Assembly: GCA_965234545.1 (NCBI GenBank)
Contig: OZ248348.1
Coordinates: 1,426,001 to 1,490,000 of the forward strand
Direction: 5' to 3'
Length of the DNA stretch: 64,000 nt
From: Methylotenera sp965234545
Lineage (GTDB): Bacteria > Pseudomonadota > Gammaproteobacteria > Burkholderiales > Methylophilaceae
Shown: piece after piece, positions 34,704-43,755 of the stretch
How the letters are laid out: each line of letters opens with the position of its first letter
How positions within the stretch are numbered: position 1 is the first letter of the stretch
Program-made: the position numbers and the translations under genes
The notes under the pieces: model-generated
The model's database searches: none
What the model saw: the letters and a program-made list of their open reading frames with translations, nothing else
Told to the model about the DNA's origin: nothing

Positions 34704-35441
34704 TTATAAATAAAGTTGTACGCGTTCTTCCTCGGCCGACAATTTAAAGCCACGCGCTTCGTAATGCTTGAAGATGGCCTCAACAATTTTCGCCGGCTCG
34801 TCTATCACTTGAATTAAATCCAGGTCTTCTGGCGCAATCATTTTTTCATTGACCAAGGTGGTTTTAATCCAATCGAGCAAGCCACGCCAAAACGGTTCGC
34901 AGACCAAGATGATGGGAATCTTGATGGTTTTGCCGGTTTGCACCAAGGTCACCGCTTCCATCACTTCGTCCAAAGTGCCAAAGCCGCCTGGCATGACCAC
35001 GTAGGCATTGGCGTATTTAACGAACATGACTTTACGCATGAAAAAATGCTTGAAATTTTGGCTGATGTCTTGATAAGGGTTGCGCGTTTGCTCGTGCGGC
35101 AACTCGATGTTCAAGCCTACGCTAGGCGATGGCCCAGGGTAAGCGCCTTTATTGGCCGCTTCCATGATGCCGGGGCCGCCACCGGAAATCACGCTAAAAC
35201 CGGACTCACTTAACAGCCTTGCAACCTCTTCGGTTAGCTTATAATACGGGTGGTCTACCGGCGTGCGTGCACTGCCGAATATAGACACGGCCGGCGTGAT
35301 GGCTTTGAGTCGCTCGGTGGCCTCAACGAATTCTGCCATAATCTCAAAGGCACGCCAGGACTCTTGTCCGGTTTGATGCACGCCCTGTGTATCGGGGTCA
35401 CAGATGTTGGGGACCTTTTGCGGTTTTTTTGTAACACTCAT
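34704..35441 (-). CDS. LOG family protein (TIGR00730 type)
   Basis: A 245-residue Rossmann-fold protein of the LOG (lysine decarboxylase-like) family, which includes cytokinin riboside 5'-monophosphate phosphoribohydrolases and nucleotide 5'-monophosphate nucleosidases. The hallmark PGGFGTLDE and the nucleotide loop SGGGPGIMEAANKGA are both present. The longer N-terminus and the ARGF C-terminus match the form next to polA in betaproteobacteria. The biological substrate is unproven. Divergent from polA. Confidence 0.92.
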   Translation of the reverse strand: MSVTKKPQKVPNICDPDTQGVHQTGQESWRAFEIMAEFVEATERLKAITPAVSIFGSARTPVDHPYYKLTEEVARLLSESGFSVISGGGPGIMEAANKGAYPGPSPSVGLNIELPHEQTRNPYQDISQNFKHFFMRKVMFVKYANAYVVMPGGFGTLDEVMEAVTLVQTGKTIKIPIILVCEPFWRGLLDWIKTTLVNEKMIAPEDLDLIQVIDEPAKIVEAIFKHYEARGFKLSAEEERVQLYL

Positions 35442-35478
35442 GTTTTGGCACCTAAGTAATAATTGAAAGCGCGACTTT

Positions 35479-38256
35479 ATGAAAACATTGTTATTGGTTG
35501 ATGGCTCATCCTACCTGTATCGGGCCTTTCACGCCATGCCTGACTTACGCAACAGTTTAAATGAACCGACCGGCGCCATACAAGGCGTGTTGAATATGTT
35601 GCGCCGTTTGCATAAAGATTACCCCTCCGATTATAGCGCGTGTGTTTTTGATGCCAAAGGCAAAACCTTTAGGGACGACATTTACCCAGAATACAAAGCC
35701 AACCGCGCGTCCATGCCAGACGAGCTGCGCGCGCAAATAGAGCCCTTGCACGAGGCTATCAAGGCCATGGGTTGGCCGCTTATCATGGAGAGCGGCGTGG
35801 AGGCCGACGACGTAATAGGCGCGCTGGCCAAACAGGCGGAACGCGAAGGCGTGCGCGTCATCATTTCCACCGGCGACAAAGACATCTCGCAATTGGTTAA
35901 CGAGCACATCACCGTGGTCAACACCATGCGCGATGCGTTTAGGCGGGTGGATGACGTGCTGGACATTGCCGGCGTGGAAAAGAAATTCGGTATCCCGCCG
36001 CGCTTAATTATCGATTACCTAGTGTTAATCGGCGACACCTCAGACAACGTGCCTGGCGTGGAAAAAGTGGGGCCTAAAACGGCGGTGAAGTGGTTGCAAG
36101 AATACGGCAGCCTAGACAACATCGTGGCCAATGCCGATAAGATAGGCGGCGTGGTCGGCGAGAATTTACGCAAGGCCTTGCCTTGGTTGCCGACCGCCCG
36201 CGAACTCATCACCATACGCTGCGACGTCGGCATACAAGAACACTTAAGCGACCTGGCCCCGCAAAGCATGGACAAAGCCAAGTTAGCGGCACTGTTTGAA
36301 CGCTTCGAGTTTAAAAGCTGGCGCCGTGAATTGGATGGCATGGGCGATCAACAAGCACCCAGCAGCCTTAGGGCCATGCCAACTAGCAGCAGCGTGCAAA
36401 GCACCGATACGCTGGACATGTTTGCCGTGACCCAACACGCCGTGAACACCCAGCGCCAATACGAAACCCTATTAACGACCGCGCAATTGGATAGCTGGCT
36501 GGCCAAACTGGCAAGCGCGCCGCTGATTTGCTTTGATAGCGAGACCACCTCGCTGGATCCCATGACCGCTAAAATTGTCGGCTTGTCGTTTAGCGTGGAA
36601 GCCGGCAGTGCCGCGTATTTACCGCTGATGCACGATTATTTTGATGCGCCTGTGCAGCTAAATTTTGCCGAATGCTTGGCCAAAATTAAGCCCATCCTAG
36701 AAAACCCGGCGATTAAAAAAGTGGGGCAAAACCTTAAATACGACCAACACGTGTTGGCCAATCATGGTATTGCCATCAACGGCATCGCCCACGATACCTT
36801 GTTGCAATCCTACGTGTTTGAGTCGCACAAAAGCCACGGCATGGATGCCTTAAGCGAGCGGCATTTAGGCTTCAAACCGATCAGCTTTGAAGAGGTAGCG
36901 GGCAAAGGGGCCAAGCAGGTGACTTTTAACCAAGTGACGGTGGAAACAGCCGCCGAGTACGCCGCAGAAGACGCCGACATCACACTGCAATTGCACCAAG
37001 CCATGTACCCGCAAGTGGCGGCAGACAGCAAGCTGGATTACATCTACAGCCAGATTGAAATGCCCAGTTCACAAGCGCTCTTTAACATAGAGCGCAACGG
37101 CGTGCTGATAGACCGCGCCATGTTAGCCAGCCAAAGTAACGAAATAGGCAACAAGTTAATCGCGCTTGAAAACCAAGCTTACGCGTTAGCCGGCCAACCG
37201 TTCAACTTGGCTTCGCCTAAGCAATTGCAAGAAATTCTGTTTGATAAATTGGGCATCAAACCCACCAAAAAAACCCCATCGGGCGCGCCGTCCACCGACG
37301 AAGACGTGTTGCAGGAATTGGCATTGGATCACCCCTTGCCTAAGGTGTTATTGGAATACCGAGGCTTGGCGAAATTAAAGTCCACCTACACCGACAAATT
37401 ACCACGCATGATTAACGCCAGCACCGGCCGCGTGCACACCAGCTATAACCAAGCAGTGGCGATCACCGGCCGCTTGGCCAGCTCGGATCCGAATTTGCAA
37501 AACATACCGGTTCGCTCAGCCGAAGGGCGACGCATACGCGAGGCCTTTATCGCCCCTGCCGGCAGCGTGATTGTCTCCGCCGACTACTCGCAAATTGAGC
37601 TGCGCATCATGGCGCATTTATCGCAAGATGCCGGCATGCTCAAAGCCTTTTCCAATAACGAAGACATCCATCGCCATACCGCGGCCGAGATTTTTGGCGT
37701 GGAACTGACGGCAGTCGATAGCGAGCAACGCCGCTACGCCAAGGTGATTAACTTCGGTTTGATTTATGGCATGAGCGCCTTTGGCTTAGCGCAAAACTTA
37801 AACATAGATCGCACCTCTGCACAGAGTTACATAGAGCGTTATTTTGCCCGCTACCCTGGGGTGCGCGATTACATGCAAAGCACGCGTGACATGGCCAAGC
37901 AACGTGGCTTTGTGGAAACCTATTTTGGCCGCCGCTTATGGGTGCCGGAAATCAACAGCCCGAACGGCATGCGCCGCGCCGGCGCGGAACGGGCCGCGAT
38001 TAACGCGCCCATGCAAGGCACGGCCGCTGATTTAATTAAGCTGGCCATGATCGCCGTCGATCAATGGTTGGGCGAGGCCAAGCTGCAAAGCAAATTGATT
38101 ATGCAGGTGCACGATGAATTGGTGCTGGAAGTGCCGGAGGCGGAATTGGCTGTGGTGAAAGCCAAGCTAACCGAACTCATGCAGGGTGTGGCGCAATTAT
38201 CCGTGCCCTTGCTGGTGGAAGTGGGCGTGGGTAAAAATTGGGAAAGCGCGCATTAA
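35479..38256 (+). CDS. polA: DNA polymerase I
   Basis: Fills gaps and removes RNA primers in replication and repair. All three domains are present in the 925-residue protein: the 5'-3' nuclease (LLVDGSSYLYRAFHA at the start, VIISTGDKD), the proofreading exonuclease with its DxE (CFDSETTSLDP near residue 350) and the polymerase domain with SADYSQIELRIMAHLS, RRYAKVINFGLIYGMS and MQVHDELVLEV. The exonuclease acidic residues appear intact, so proofreading is likely active. A bidirectional terminator follows. Confidence 0.98.
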   Translation: MKTLLLVDGSSYLYRAFHAMPDLRNSLNEPTGAIQGVLNMLRRLHKDYPSDYSACVFDAKGKTFRDDIYPEYKANRASMPDELRAQIEPLHEAIKAMGWPLIMESGVEADDVIGALAKQAEREGVRVIISTGDKDISQLVNEHITVVNTMRDAFRRVDDVLDIAGVEKKFGIPPRLIIDYLVLIGDTSDNVPGVEKVGPKTAVKWLQEYGSLDNIVANADKIGGVVGENLRKALPWLPTARELITIRCDVGIQEHLSDLAPQSMDKAKLAALFERFEFKSWRRELDGMGDQQAPSSLRAMPTSSSVQSTDTLDMFAVTQHAVNTQRQYETLLTTAQLDSWLAKLASAPLICFDSETTSLDPMTAKIVGLSFSVEAGSAAYLPLMHDYFDAPVQLNFAECLAKIKPILENPAIKKVGQNLKYDQHVLANHGIAINGIAHDTLLQSYVFESHKSHGMDALSERHLGFKPISFEEVAGKGAKQVTFNQVTVETAAEYAAEDADITLQLHQAMYPQVAADSKLDYIYSQIEMPSSQALFNIERNGVLIDRAMLASQSNEIGNKLIALENQAYALAGQPFNLASPKQLQEILFDKLGIKPTKKTPSGAPSTDEDVLQELALDHPLPKVLLEYRGLAKLKSTYTDKLPRMINASTGRVHTSYNQAVAITGRLASSDPNLQNIPVRSAEGRRIREAFIAPAGSVIVSADYSQIELRIMAHLSQDAGMLKAFSNNEDIHRHTAAEIFGVELTAVDSEQRRYAKVINFGLIYGMSAFGLAQNLNIDRTSAQSYIERYFARYPGVRDYMQSTRDMAKQRGFVETYFGRRLWVPEINSPNGMRRAGAERAAINAPMQGTAADLIKLAMIAVDQWLGEAKLQSKLIMQVHDELVLEVPEAELAVVKAKLTELMQGVAQLSVPLLVEVGVGKNWESAH

Positions 38257-38277
38257 ACAATTCGGATGCGACACAAA

Positions 38278-38309
38278 CAAAAAAGGCGATGCAATGCATC
38301 GCCTTTTTA
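38278..38309. terminator. Bidirectional terminator between polA and ctaE
   Basis: Perfect hairpin AAAAAGGCGATGC / GCATCGCCTTTTT with a 3-base loop between two convergent genes. Confidence 0.92.
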
Positions 38310-38321
38310 ATTAATGCCTGC

Positions 38322-39227
38322 TTATAGCCAGTACACGAACACGAACAGACCTAACCAAACCACGTCTACAAAGTGCCAGTACCAAGCCACGCCTTCGAAA
38401 CCAAAATGGTGTTCAGGGCTAAAGTGGCCCTTCATGCAGCGCAAGGTAATCACGATCAACATGATGGTTCCTAGCAACACGTGGAAGCCATGGAAACCGG
38501 TTAACATGAAGAAGCTAGCGCCGTAAGCGCCAGAGGCCAGCGTTAAACCCATTTCAGTGTAAGCCTCATGGTATTCCATTGCTTGGCAAGCCAAGAAGGC
38601 AATACCTAGCAACACGGTTAAGGCCATGCCCACCACCAATTGTTTACGGTTATTTTTAATTAAACCCCAATGCGCCCATGTGATGGTGGCACCGGATGTT
38701 AGCAACAAGGCCGTGTTGATGGCTGGCAAGCCCCATGCGCCCATAGGGTGCAATGGACCTGGTTTGTATTCACCGCTAACGGTTAAGCCGCCTGGGCCGG
38801 TTGATGGCCATGAGCCGATGAAGTCTTTATAGAGTGTAACGTCAACATCGTAACCACCTAACTCCGGCACGGATAACACGCGCATGTAGAACAAGGCACC
38901 AAAGAAGGCCGCAAAGAAGGCAATCTCCGAGCATATAAAGACGATCATGCCAATGCGGAAGGATTTGTCTTCCCATTTTTTAAATTGACCGGTGATGCTT
39001 TCAGTGATGATGGAACCCATCCATTTGAACACCATGAAAAGAATTAAGGCGAAGCCTAAAATCATCATCCATTTGCCTGGTGCTGCTAAGTAGGCCAAGT
39101 CTTTGTTTTTATCGGTAGCCACGCTGAAGATAAAACCAGAGGCCAATGACAGCAAGCCCATGGATATGATCGCTGGGTAGATGCTACCGTGCGGTACGTA
39201 ATACTGATTGTTAGAATGTGTCGCCAT
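38322..39227 (-). CDS. ctaE: Cytochrome c oxidase subunit III
   Basis: A 301-residue, seven-helix subunit of the aa3-type oxidase. The start at 39227 (MATHSNNQYYVPHGS) has GGGAG upstream; a longer reading adds only the MHGSNC leader. Family segments include the early acidic residue in RIGMIVFICSEIAFFAAFF, the FMLTGFHGFHV segment and the terminal HFVDVVWLGLFVFVYW. Last gene of the minus-strand order ctaC, ctaD, small protein, ctaG, ctaE. Confidence 0.97.
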   Translation of the reverse strand: MATHSNNQYYVPHGSIYPAIISMGLLSLASGFIFSVATDKNKDLAYLAAPGKWMMILGFALILFMVFKWMGSIITESITGQFKKWEDKSFRIGMIVFICSEIAFFAAFFGALFYMRVLSVPELGGYDVDVTLYKDFIGSWPSTGPGGLTVSGEYKPGPLHPMGAWGLPAINTALLLTSGATITWAHWGLIKNNRKQLVVGMALTVLLGIAFLACQAMEYHEAYTEMGLTLASGAYGASFFMLTGFHGFHVLLGTIMLIVITLRCMKGHFSPEHHFGFEGVAWYWHFVDVVWLGLFVFVYWL

Positions 39228-39317
39228 GCAATTACTCCCGTGCATTTTTTATTTTATTTTAAATTCAAATAGCCAAAAACCGGGCTATCTCCTTACCAAC
39301 CACTGCTTAAAAACCGA

Positions 39318-39890
39318 CTACTTACCCTCATCCACCGATGGAAAAAATGCGTAGGACAAGGTCATTTCAGACACATCCACTGGCAATTTTGGGCTTACAA
39401 AAAACCGTAAGGGCATTTCTTTTTCTTCCCCTGGCTTGAGCGCCTGGTTCACAAAACAAAAACACTCTATTTTCTTTAAATTAGCCGCCGCTATGCCCGG
39501 TGTAATACTAGGAATAGCCCGACCAACCACCACCTGGTTCGTGGTATTTTTTGCTACAAACGTGACCGTTTCTATTTGGCCTGGGTGCATCTTAATGCTA
39601 CTTTGCTTAGGGTAAAAATTCCAACCTAAACCCGGCATCACGTTGGTGGTAAATTGCACCGTCACCCAACGCGATTCATCAACTTTGGCATCCGCCAAAA
39701 CCTCTGCAGAATTTTTTGTCTTGCCATTCAAGCCGGTCATTTCGCATAACACGTCGTAAATCGGCACCAAGGCAAAAGCAAATAACAATGAGCCTAAAAG
39801 CATCCACAGCAATTTGCGGACTAGGCGTTTATTTTTTAAATCGAGTTGCTGTTTTGGCGATAGCGTTTCGCTGTCGTTTATTTTTGCCAT
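39318..39890 (-). CDS. ctaG: Cytochrome c oxidase assembly protein CtaG (COX11)
   Basis: CtaG delivers copper to the CuB site of subunit I. The start at 39890 (MAKINDSETLSPKQQ) overlaps the stop codon region of the preceding small gene, giving 190 residues. One N-terminal membrane helix (WMLLGSLLFAFALVPIYDVLCEMTG) is followed by the periplasmic domain, with the copper-binding IECFCFVNQ motif present. Normal length. Confidence 0.95.
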   Translation of the reverse strand: MAKINDSETLSPKQQLDLKNKRLVRKLLWMLLGSLLFAFALVPIYDVLCEMTGLNGKTKNSAEVLADAKVDESRWVTVQFTTNVMPGLGWNFYPKQSSIKMHPGQIETVTFVAKNTTNQVVVGRAIPSITPGIAAANLKKIECFCFVNQALKPGEEKEMPLRFFVSPKLPVDVSEMTLSYAFFPSVDEGK

Positions 39891-39991
39891 ATCAAAAACA
39901 TCGATACAACGTAACAAATTAGAGCTAGGCCGCCTAAAACCATGGCGATGCGCTTGTTGCTTAATTTTTTATCTGCTAACGGCTTATTCAT
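39878..39991 (-). CDS. Small cytochrome oxidase assembly membrane protein
   Basis: A 37-residue protein with a basic N-terminus (MNKPLADKKLSNKR) and one membrane helix (IAMVLGGLALICYVVSMFLIW), ending QK. Tiny proteins of this form are encoded between ctaD and ctaG in betaproteobacteria and are called cytochrome oxidase small assembly proteins. Its stop region overlaps the ctaG start by 13 bases, implying translational coupling and supporting the ctaG start. Function beyond that is inferred from position. Confidence 0.85.
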   Translation of the reverse strand: MNKPLADKKLSNKRIAMVLGGLALICYVVSMFLIWQK

Positions 39992-40007
39992 ACCATTCCA
40001 ATTTAAA

Positions 40008-40034
40008 AACTCGGCTTGAATTTCAAGCCGAGTT
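40008..40034 (-). terminator. Hairpin after ctaD, possible attenuator
   Basis: A near-perfect 13-base-pair hairpin (AACTCGGCTTGAA / TTCAAGCCGAGTT with a one-base loop as written, more likely 5-7 unpaired). It begins eight bases after the ctaD stop codon and lacks a long T run. It may act as a partial terminator or mRNA stabiliser inside the operon. Confidence 0.5.
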
Positions 40035-40041
40035 ATGTGGC

Positions 40042-41634
40042 TTACTTAACAGTCGGTTGCTCAGTGAAGCTGTGGTATGGAGGAGGTGATGGTAATGTCC
40101 ACTCCAAACCTTTAGCGCCTTCCCAAACTTGATCGGTGGCTTTTTTGCCGCCTTTAACGCAAGTCACGATGTTGTATACAAATATCAACTGTGACAAGCC
40201 CATTACAAATGCGGCAATGGATGAAATCATGTTGAATTCAGCGAATTGCAATGCGTAGTCTGGAATACGACGTGGCATACCGGCTAAACCTAAGAAGAAC
40301 TGAGGAATAAAGGTAAAGTTGAATGAGATGGCCGTTAACCAGAAATGCAATTTACCTAATTTCTCGTTATACATATGACCAGTCATTTTTGGTAACCAGA
40401 AATACACACCCGCCATGATACCCATGATACCGCCGGCAAATAAGGTGTAGTGGAAGTGCGCTACCACGAAATAACTGTTGTGGTATTGCGCATCGGCTGC
40501 AACGTCAGCCAACACTAGACCGGTTAAGCCGCCGATACCGAATAAGATGATCCAACCCACGGTAAACAACATCGGTGTTTCAAAGCTCATGGAGCCTTTC
40601 CACATGGTTTTAATCCAGCAGAAGAACATCACGGCCAATGGCAATGAAATCGCCATGGTGCTGTACATGAAGTAAAGCAAGGCTGGCACTGGCATACCTG
40701 AAGTGAAGAAGTGGTGAGCCCAAACAACCATGGCCAACACACCAATTGCAATGAAGGAATACACTTGCGCTTTGTAACCGTACATAGGTTTGCGTGAGAA
40801 TGTTTCTAAGATTTGTGGAATGAAACCCCAAACCGGTAATAACAAAATATACACTTCTGGGTGACCAAAGAACCAGAATAAATGTTGGAACATCACTGGG
40901 TCACCACCACCGGCCGCATCAAAGAAGTGCGTACCGAAATGACGGTCAGTTAGCAACATGGTAACCGCACCAGCTAACACAGGAATGGTGGCTACCAGCA
41001 AGAATGCGGTGATTAACCAGCCCCAAGCGAACAACGGCATTTTCATTAATGTCATGCCAGGCGCGCGCATGTTAAACAAAGTTACGATGATGTTGATGGA
41101 ACCCAATACAGAAGACACACCCAACAAATGCACCGCAAAAATCGCAAAGTCCACACCGATGCCACCTTGCACAGACAAGGGTGGGTAGAAAGTCCAACCG
41201 GTTGCTAGCGCACCGTCACCGATGCCAAATAGCGCAAGCGTGAACGGTAAGGTTAGTAAGATAGCAGACGGTGGTAATAACCAGAAACCCCAGTTATTCA
41301 AACGTGGCAAGGCCATGTCTGGCGCACCGATTTGCAATGGGATCATCCAGTTAGCAAAGCCAGTGGCCGCAGGCATCAAGGCTGCGAAAATCATGATCAA
41401 GGCGTGTACGCCGATCAATTGATTGTAAAACTCTGGGTTCACCAATTGCAGACCCGGCTGAAACAATTCAGCACGTATGCCTAAAATCATCGCACCGCCA
41501 ACAAAGAACATAATCAGCGAGAATGTTAAATACATCGTGCCTATGTCTTTGTGGTTGGTGGTGGTTAACCAACGCATGATCCCGGTTGGGTGTTCAGCGT
41601 GATCGTCGTGATGCGCTACCGTTGTTGTACTCAT
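40042..41634 (-). CDS. ctaD: Cytochrome c oxidase subunit I
   Basis: The catalytic heme-copper subunit, 530 residues from the start at 41634 (MSTTTVAHHDD), which has AGGAG upstream. Twelve membrane helices are expected. The heme a/a3 and CuB ligands are in MIFAALMPAATGFANW neighbours, FWFFGHPEVYILLLP (His and cross-linked Tyr), VWAHHFFTSGM and YFVVAHFHYTLF. The GHPEVYI glutamate is characteristic of A-type oxidases. It lies between ctaC and the small assembly gene. Confidence 0.98.
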   Translation of the reverse strand: MSTTTVAHHDDHAEHPTGIMRWLTTTNHKDIGTMYLTFSLIMFFVGGAMILGIRAELFQPGLQLVNPEFYNQLIGVHALIMIFAALMPAATGFANWMIPLQIGAPDMALPRLNNWGFWLLPPSAILLTLPFTLALFGIGDGALATGWTFYPPLSVQGGIGVDFAIFAVHLLGVSSVLGSINIIVTLFNMRAPGMTLMKMPLFAWGWLITAFLLVATIPVLAGAVTMLLTDRHFGTHFFDAAGGGDPVMFQHLFWFFGHPEVYILLLPVWGFIPQILETFSRKPMYGYKAQVYSFIAIGVLAMVVWAHHFFTSGMPVPALLYFMYSTMAISLPLAVMFFCWIKTMWKGSMSFETPMLFTVGWIILFGIGGLTGLVLADVAADAQYHNSYFVVAHFHYTLFAGGIMGIMAGVYFWLPKMTGHMYNEKLGKLHFWLTAISFNFTFIPQFFLGLAGMPRRIPDYALQFAEFNMISSIAAFVMGLSQLIFVYNIVTCVKGGKKATDQVWEGAKGLEWTLPSPPPYHSFTEQPTVK

Positions 41635-41670
41635 TACCTTCTCCTGATTACTCAAACTAAATAATTAATA

Positions 41671-42843
41671 TTACTGACGTGCGGCTTTAACTTGCGCAGG
41701 TTGCAAGACATCGCCCACGCTATTACCTAAGGCATTTCTTTCATAGGTAATCACTGCAGCGATTTCGGTGTCGTTCAACAAGGCTTTCCATGCCGGCATA
41801 ACGCGAATACCGTTTAACACGCGGTCTAAATGGCCGTCTTTTAAGTATTTACCATCGGCACCAAAGATAGGTCCTAAGGCCACTTTACTGCCGGTTAAGG
41901 CAGGGAAGGCAGGAGGCAAACCGGCACCGGATACTTGGTGACAAACGGCACAGTTTTTCTCGTACACGCCTTTACCTTCGGCAACCAATTCGTCTTTAGT
42001 CCATTCTTTATCGGCACCAGCAGAAGCTTTAGCCATTTCTTCTTTTTTCGCCACTACCCATGCTTTGTACTCTTCCATAGGCACGGCATCCACCACCACT
42101 GGCATGTAACCGTGGCCTTTACCGCACAGTTCTTTACATTGACCACGATAAGTACCGGCTTTATCCACTTGCACCCATGTTTCGCGCAAGAAACCAGGTA
42201 CAGCTAAACGTGATGAACCGAATTGCGGCACCCACCAGTTATGCATTACGTCGGTAGCGGTCATTAAAATACGCACTTTTTCGCCAACCGGTAATACTAA
42301 GTGGTTGTCCACTTCCAACAAGTACTGCTCGTCTTTCTTACCCTCAAAGCCTTTGTCTGTTTGCTCTTTAGGCGTAGACAAGTTGCTGACGAATTTGATG
42401 CCTTTGGCATCGCCGTCCATGTACTCATACTGCCAACGCCATTGTGAACCGGTCACTTTAATCACCATGGTGGCCTTGTCGCGTGTGTCTTCCATCATGA
42501 TCACACTGTGGTAAGCAGGGATACCCATGATCACGAAGTCGATCAACAACAGAATAGCAAACGGCACCAAGGTCCAGAATATCTCCATAGTGGTAGAAGG
42601 CGCTTTATCCACTACCGCTTTGAAGTTTTTACTTTTTCGGTGGGCAAAAATAGAGTAGATCATGATGCCCAACACAACAACGAAAATCACCATGGTGATC
42701 AACATGAATTTGTTGTGCACGTGCAATGTGTCTAGGGCCATAGGCGTGACTGGTTCAGGGAAATTCCATGAATAATCCGCATGCGCAGCAAGGGATGCCA
42801 GCATGGTCGACAGCGCTAAACTAATTTTTGTAAAACCTCGCAT
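41671..42843 (-). CDS. ctaC: Cytochrome c oxidase subunit II with fused cytochrome c
   Basis: A 390-residue subunit II. The start at 42843 has GGAG eight bases upstream. A signal peptide (LSTMLASLAAHA) and two membrane helices lead to the periplasmic CuA domain with ligands in NWWVPQFG and CKELCGKGHGYM. After a linker comes an extra cytochrome c domain with heme site KNCAVCHQVSG and the methionine ligand in GIRVMPAW. The fusion makes this a caa3-type enzyme, which takes electrons through its own cytochrome c. First structural gene of the set, after the DUF2244 gene. Confidence 0.97.
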   Translation of the reverse strand: MRGFTKISLALSTMLASLAAHADYSWNFPEPVTPMALDTLHVHNKFMLITMVIFVVVLGIMIYSIFAHRKSKNFKAVVDKAPSTTMEIFWTLVPFAILLLIDFVIMGIPAYHSVIMMEDTRDKATMVIKVTGSQWRWQYEYMDGDAKGIKFVSNLSTPKEQTDKGFEGKKDEQYLLEVDNHLVLPVGEKVRILMTATDVMHNWWVPQFGSSRLAVPGFLRETWVQVDKAGTYRGQCKELCGKGHGYMPVVVDAVPMEEYKAWVVAKKEEMAKASAGADKEWTKDELVAEGKGVYEKNCAVCHQVSGAGLPPAFPALTGSKVALGPIFGADGKYLKDGHLDRVLNGIRVMPAWKALLNDTEIAAVITYERNALGNSVGDVLQPAQVKAARQ

Positions 42844-42864
42844 AAAACTCACTCCAAAACTAAA

Positions 42865-43344
42865 TTAATTAATATTTTTTAATTTTTGTCTGAGGTCCCG
42901 CGCCAATTGGCTGCGCTGCTCATCGTTTATAAAATTTCTACCAAATTCCACTTCATTGCCGTGCGAACTAATAAACAGACCACACTTGCCGTTACTGCCT
43001 TTTATCATCGCTACATCGCGCACATTGACTTGTGCCCAGTAGCGCTGAAAAACCGTTGTCGTTATTTCTTTGACGTTTCTTTTTTCGACCACCACGCGGT
43101 CGCTTTCTATGGTTATGCTGTCAAAATCGTCTGCATGCAAATACACACTGTGAAAAGCATAGGCAAAAGCCACAATTTCCAAACCAGCAAACGGCAACAC
43201 CAACCACGCGCCTATGTGCAAAAATCCTAAGGCCACCACTAGCGCAATGCCTGCTAATGCGGCCAGCAATTTAACACTGTCTTCAACCGACAATGAATTG
43301 TTTGGTCTTGCAATAATTTTGTCACCCAAATTCGCTACTGCCAT
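42865..43344 (-). CDS. DUF2244 domain membrane protein
   Basis: A 159-residue protein with two adjacent membrane helices (about residues 24-62) and a C-terminal cytoplasmic domain; the RPNNSLS segment and ITIESDRVVVEKR match DUF2244. The family often stands next to cytochrome oxidase genes in alpha- and betaproteobacteria, and here it is first in the run leading into ctaC, 21 bases on. Function is unknown. Confidence 0.85.
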   Translation of the reverse strand: MAVANLGDKIIARPNNSLSVEDSVKLLAALAGIALVVALGFLHIGAWLVLPFAGLEIVAFAYAFHSVYLHADDFDSITIESDRVVVEKRNVKEITTTVFQRYWAQVNVRDVAMIKGSNGKCGLFISSHGNEVEFGRNFINDEQRSQLARDLRQKLKNIN

Positions 43345-43755
43345 ACACGGCCCTTAATCAAAATCTTAAAGTCTTGACACTTAAAATCCGAGAGAGTTTC
43401 TTTCGAAAATTGCCGGTGATATAGCCGTTTTAAAACTTTTTCTAGCATGCTTAGGCATGCGACAATTTGACGCAGAGCAAAAATAGCACGAAAAAAGATT
43501 TGGCTCAAGGAAAATGTTACATTTTTGTAACATTTACATCACACGGATGACCTATTAGCCAGCTAGTCTTCTTGGCTAGCTGACTTTTGACTTATAGGGT
43601 TGAATATGCCACTATCCAACCCTATTCAAGGCAATGCATGGCGCCTTAGTTAATAAGGCAAAAGCCATTTCATCGCGCAATAAAATTAGGCAAACACACT
43701 CACCCATAAATCAGCATGCACACGCCAACATCCTTAAACAGCACTTCACTAACCC
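43345..43755. other. Intergenic region between the cox and FHA-cytochrome operons
   Basis: About 410 bases without a supportable gene, containing the divergent promoters of two operons. Visible structure: a perfect dyad AATGTTAC / GTAACATT at 43513-43534 with a 6-base spacer, the hairpin GCATGC / GCATGC near 43446-43461, the dyad CAGCTAG / CTAGCTG near 43560-43583, and ATAGGGTTG / CAACCCTAT near 43595-43627. I cannot name the regulators. Confidence 0.6.
43513..43534. promoter_or_regulatory. Perfect operator-like dyad AATGTTAC / GTAACATT
   Basis: Eight-base arms, fully complementary, around the spacer ATTTTT. It lies about 170 bases before the DUF2244 start and 220 before the flavoprotein gene, so it could serve either promoter. 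The form suits a homodimeric repressor or activator. Confidence 0.5.
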
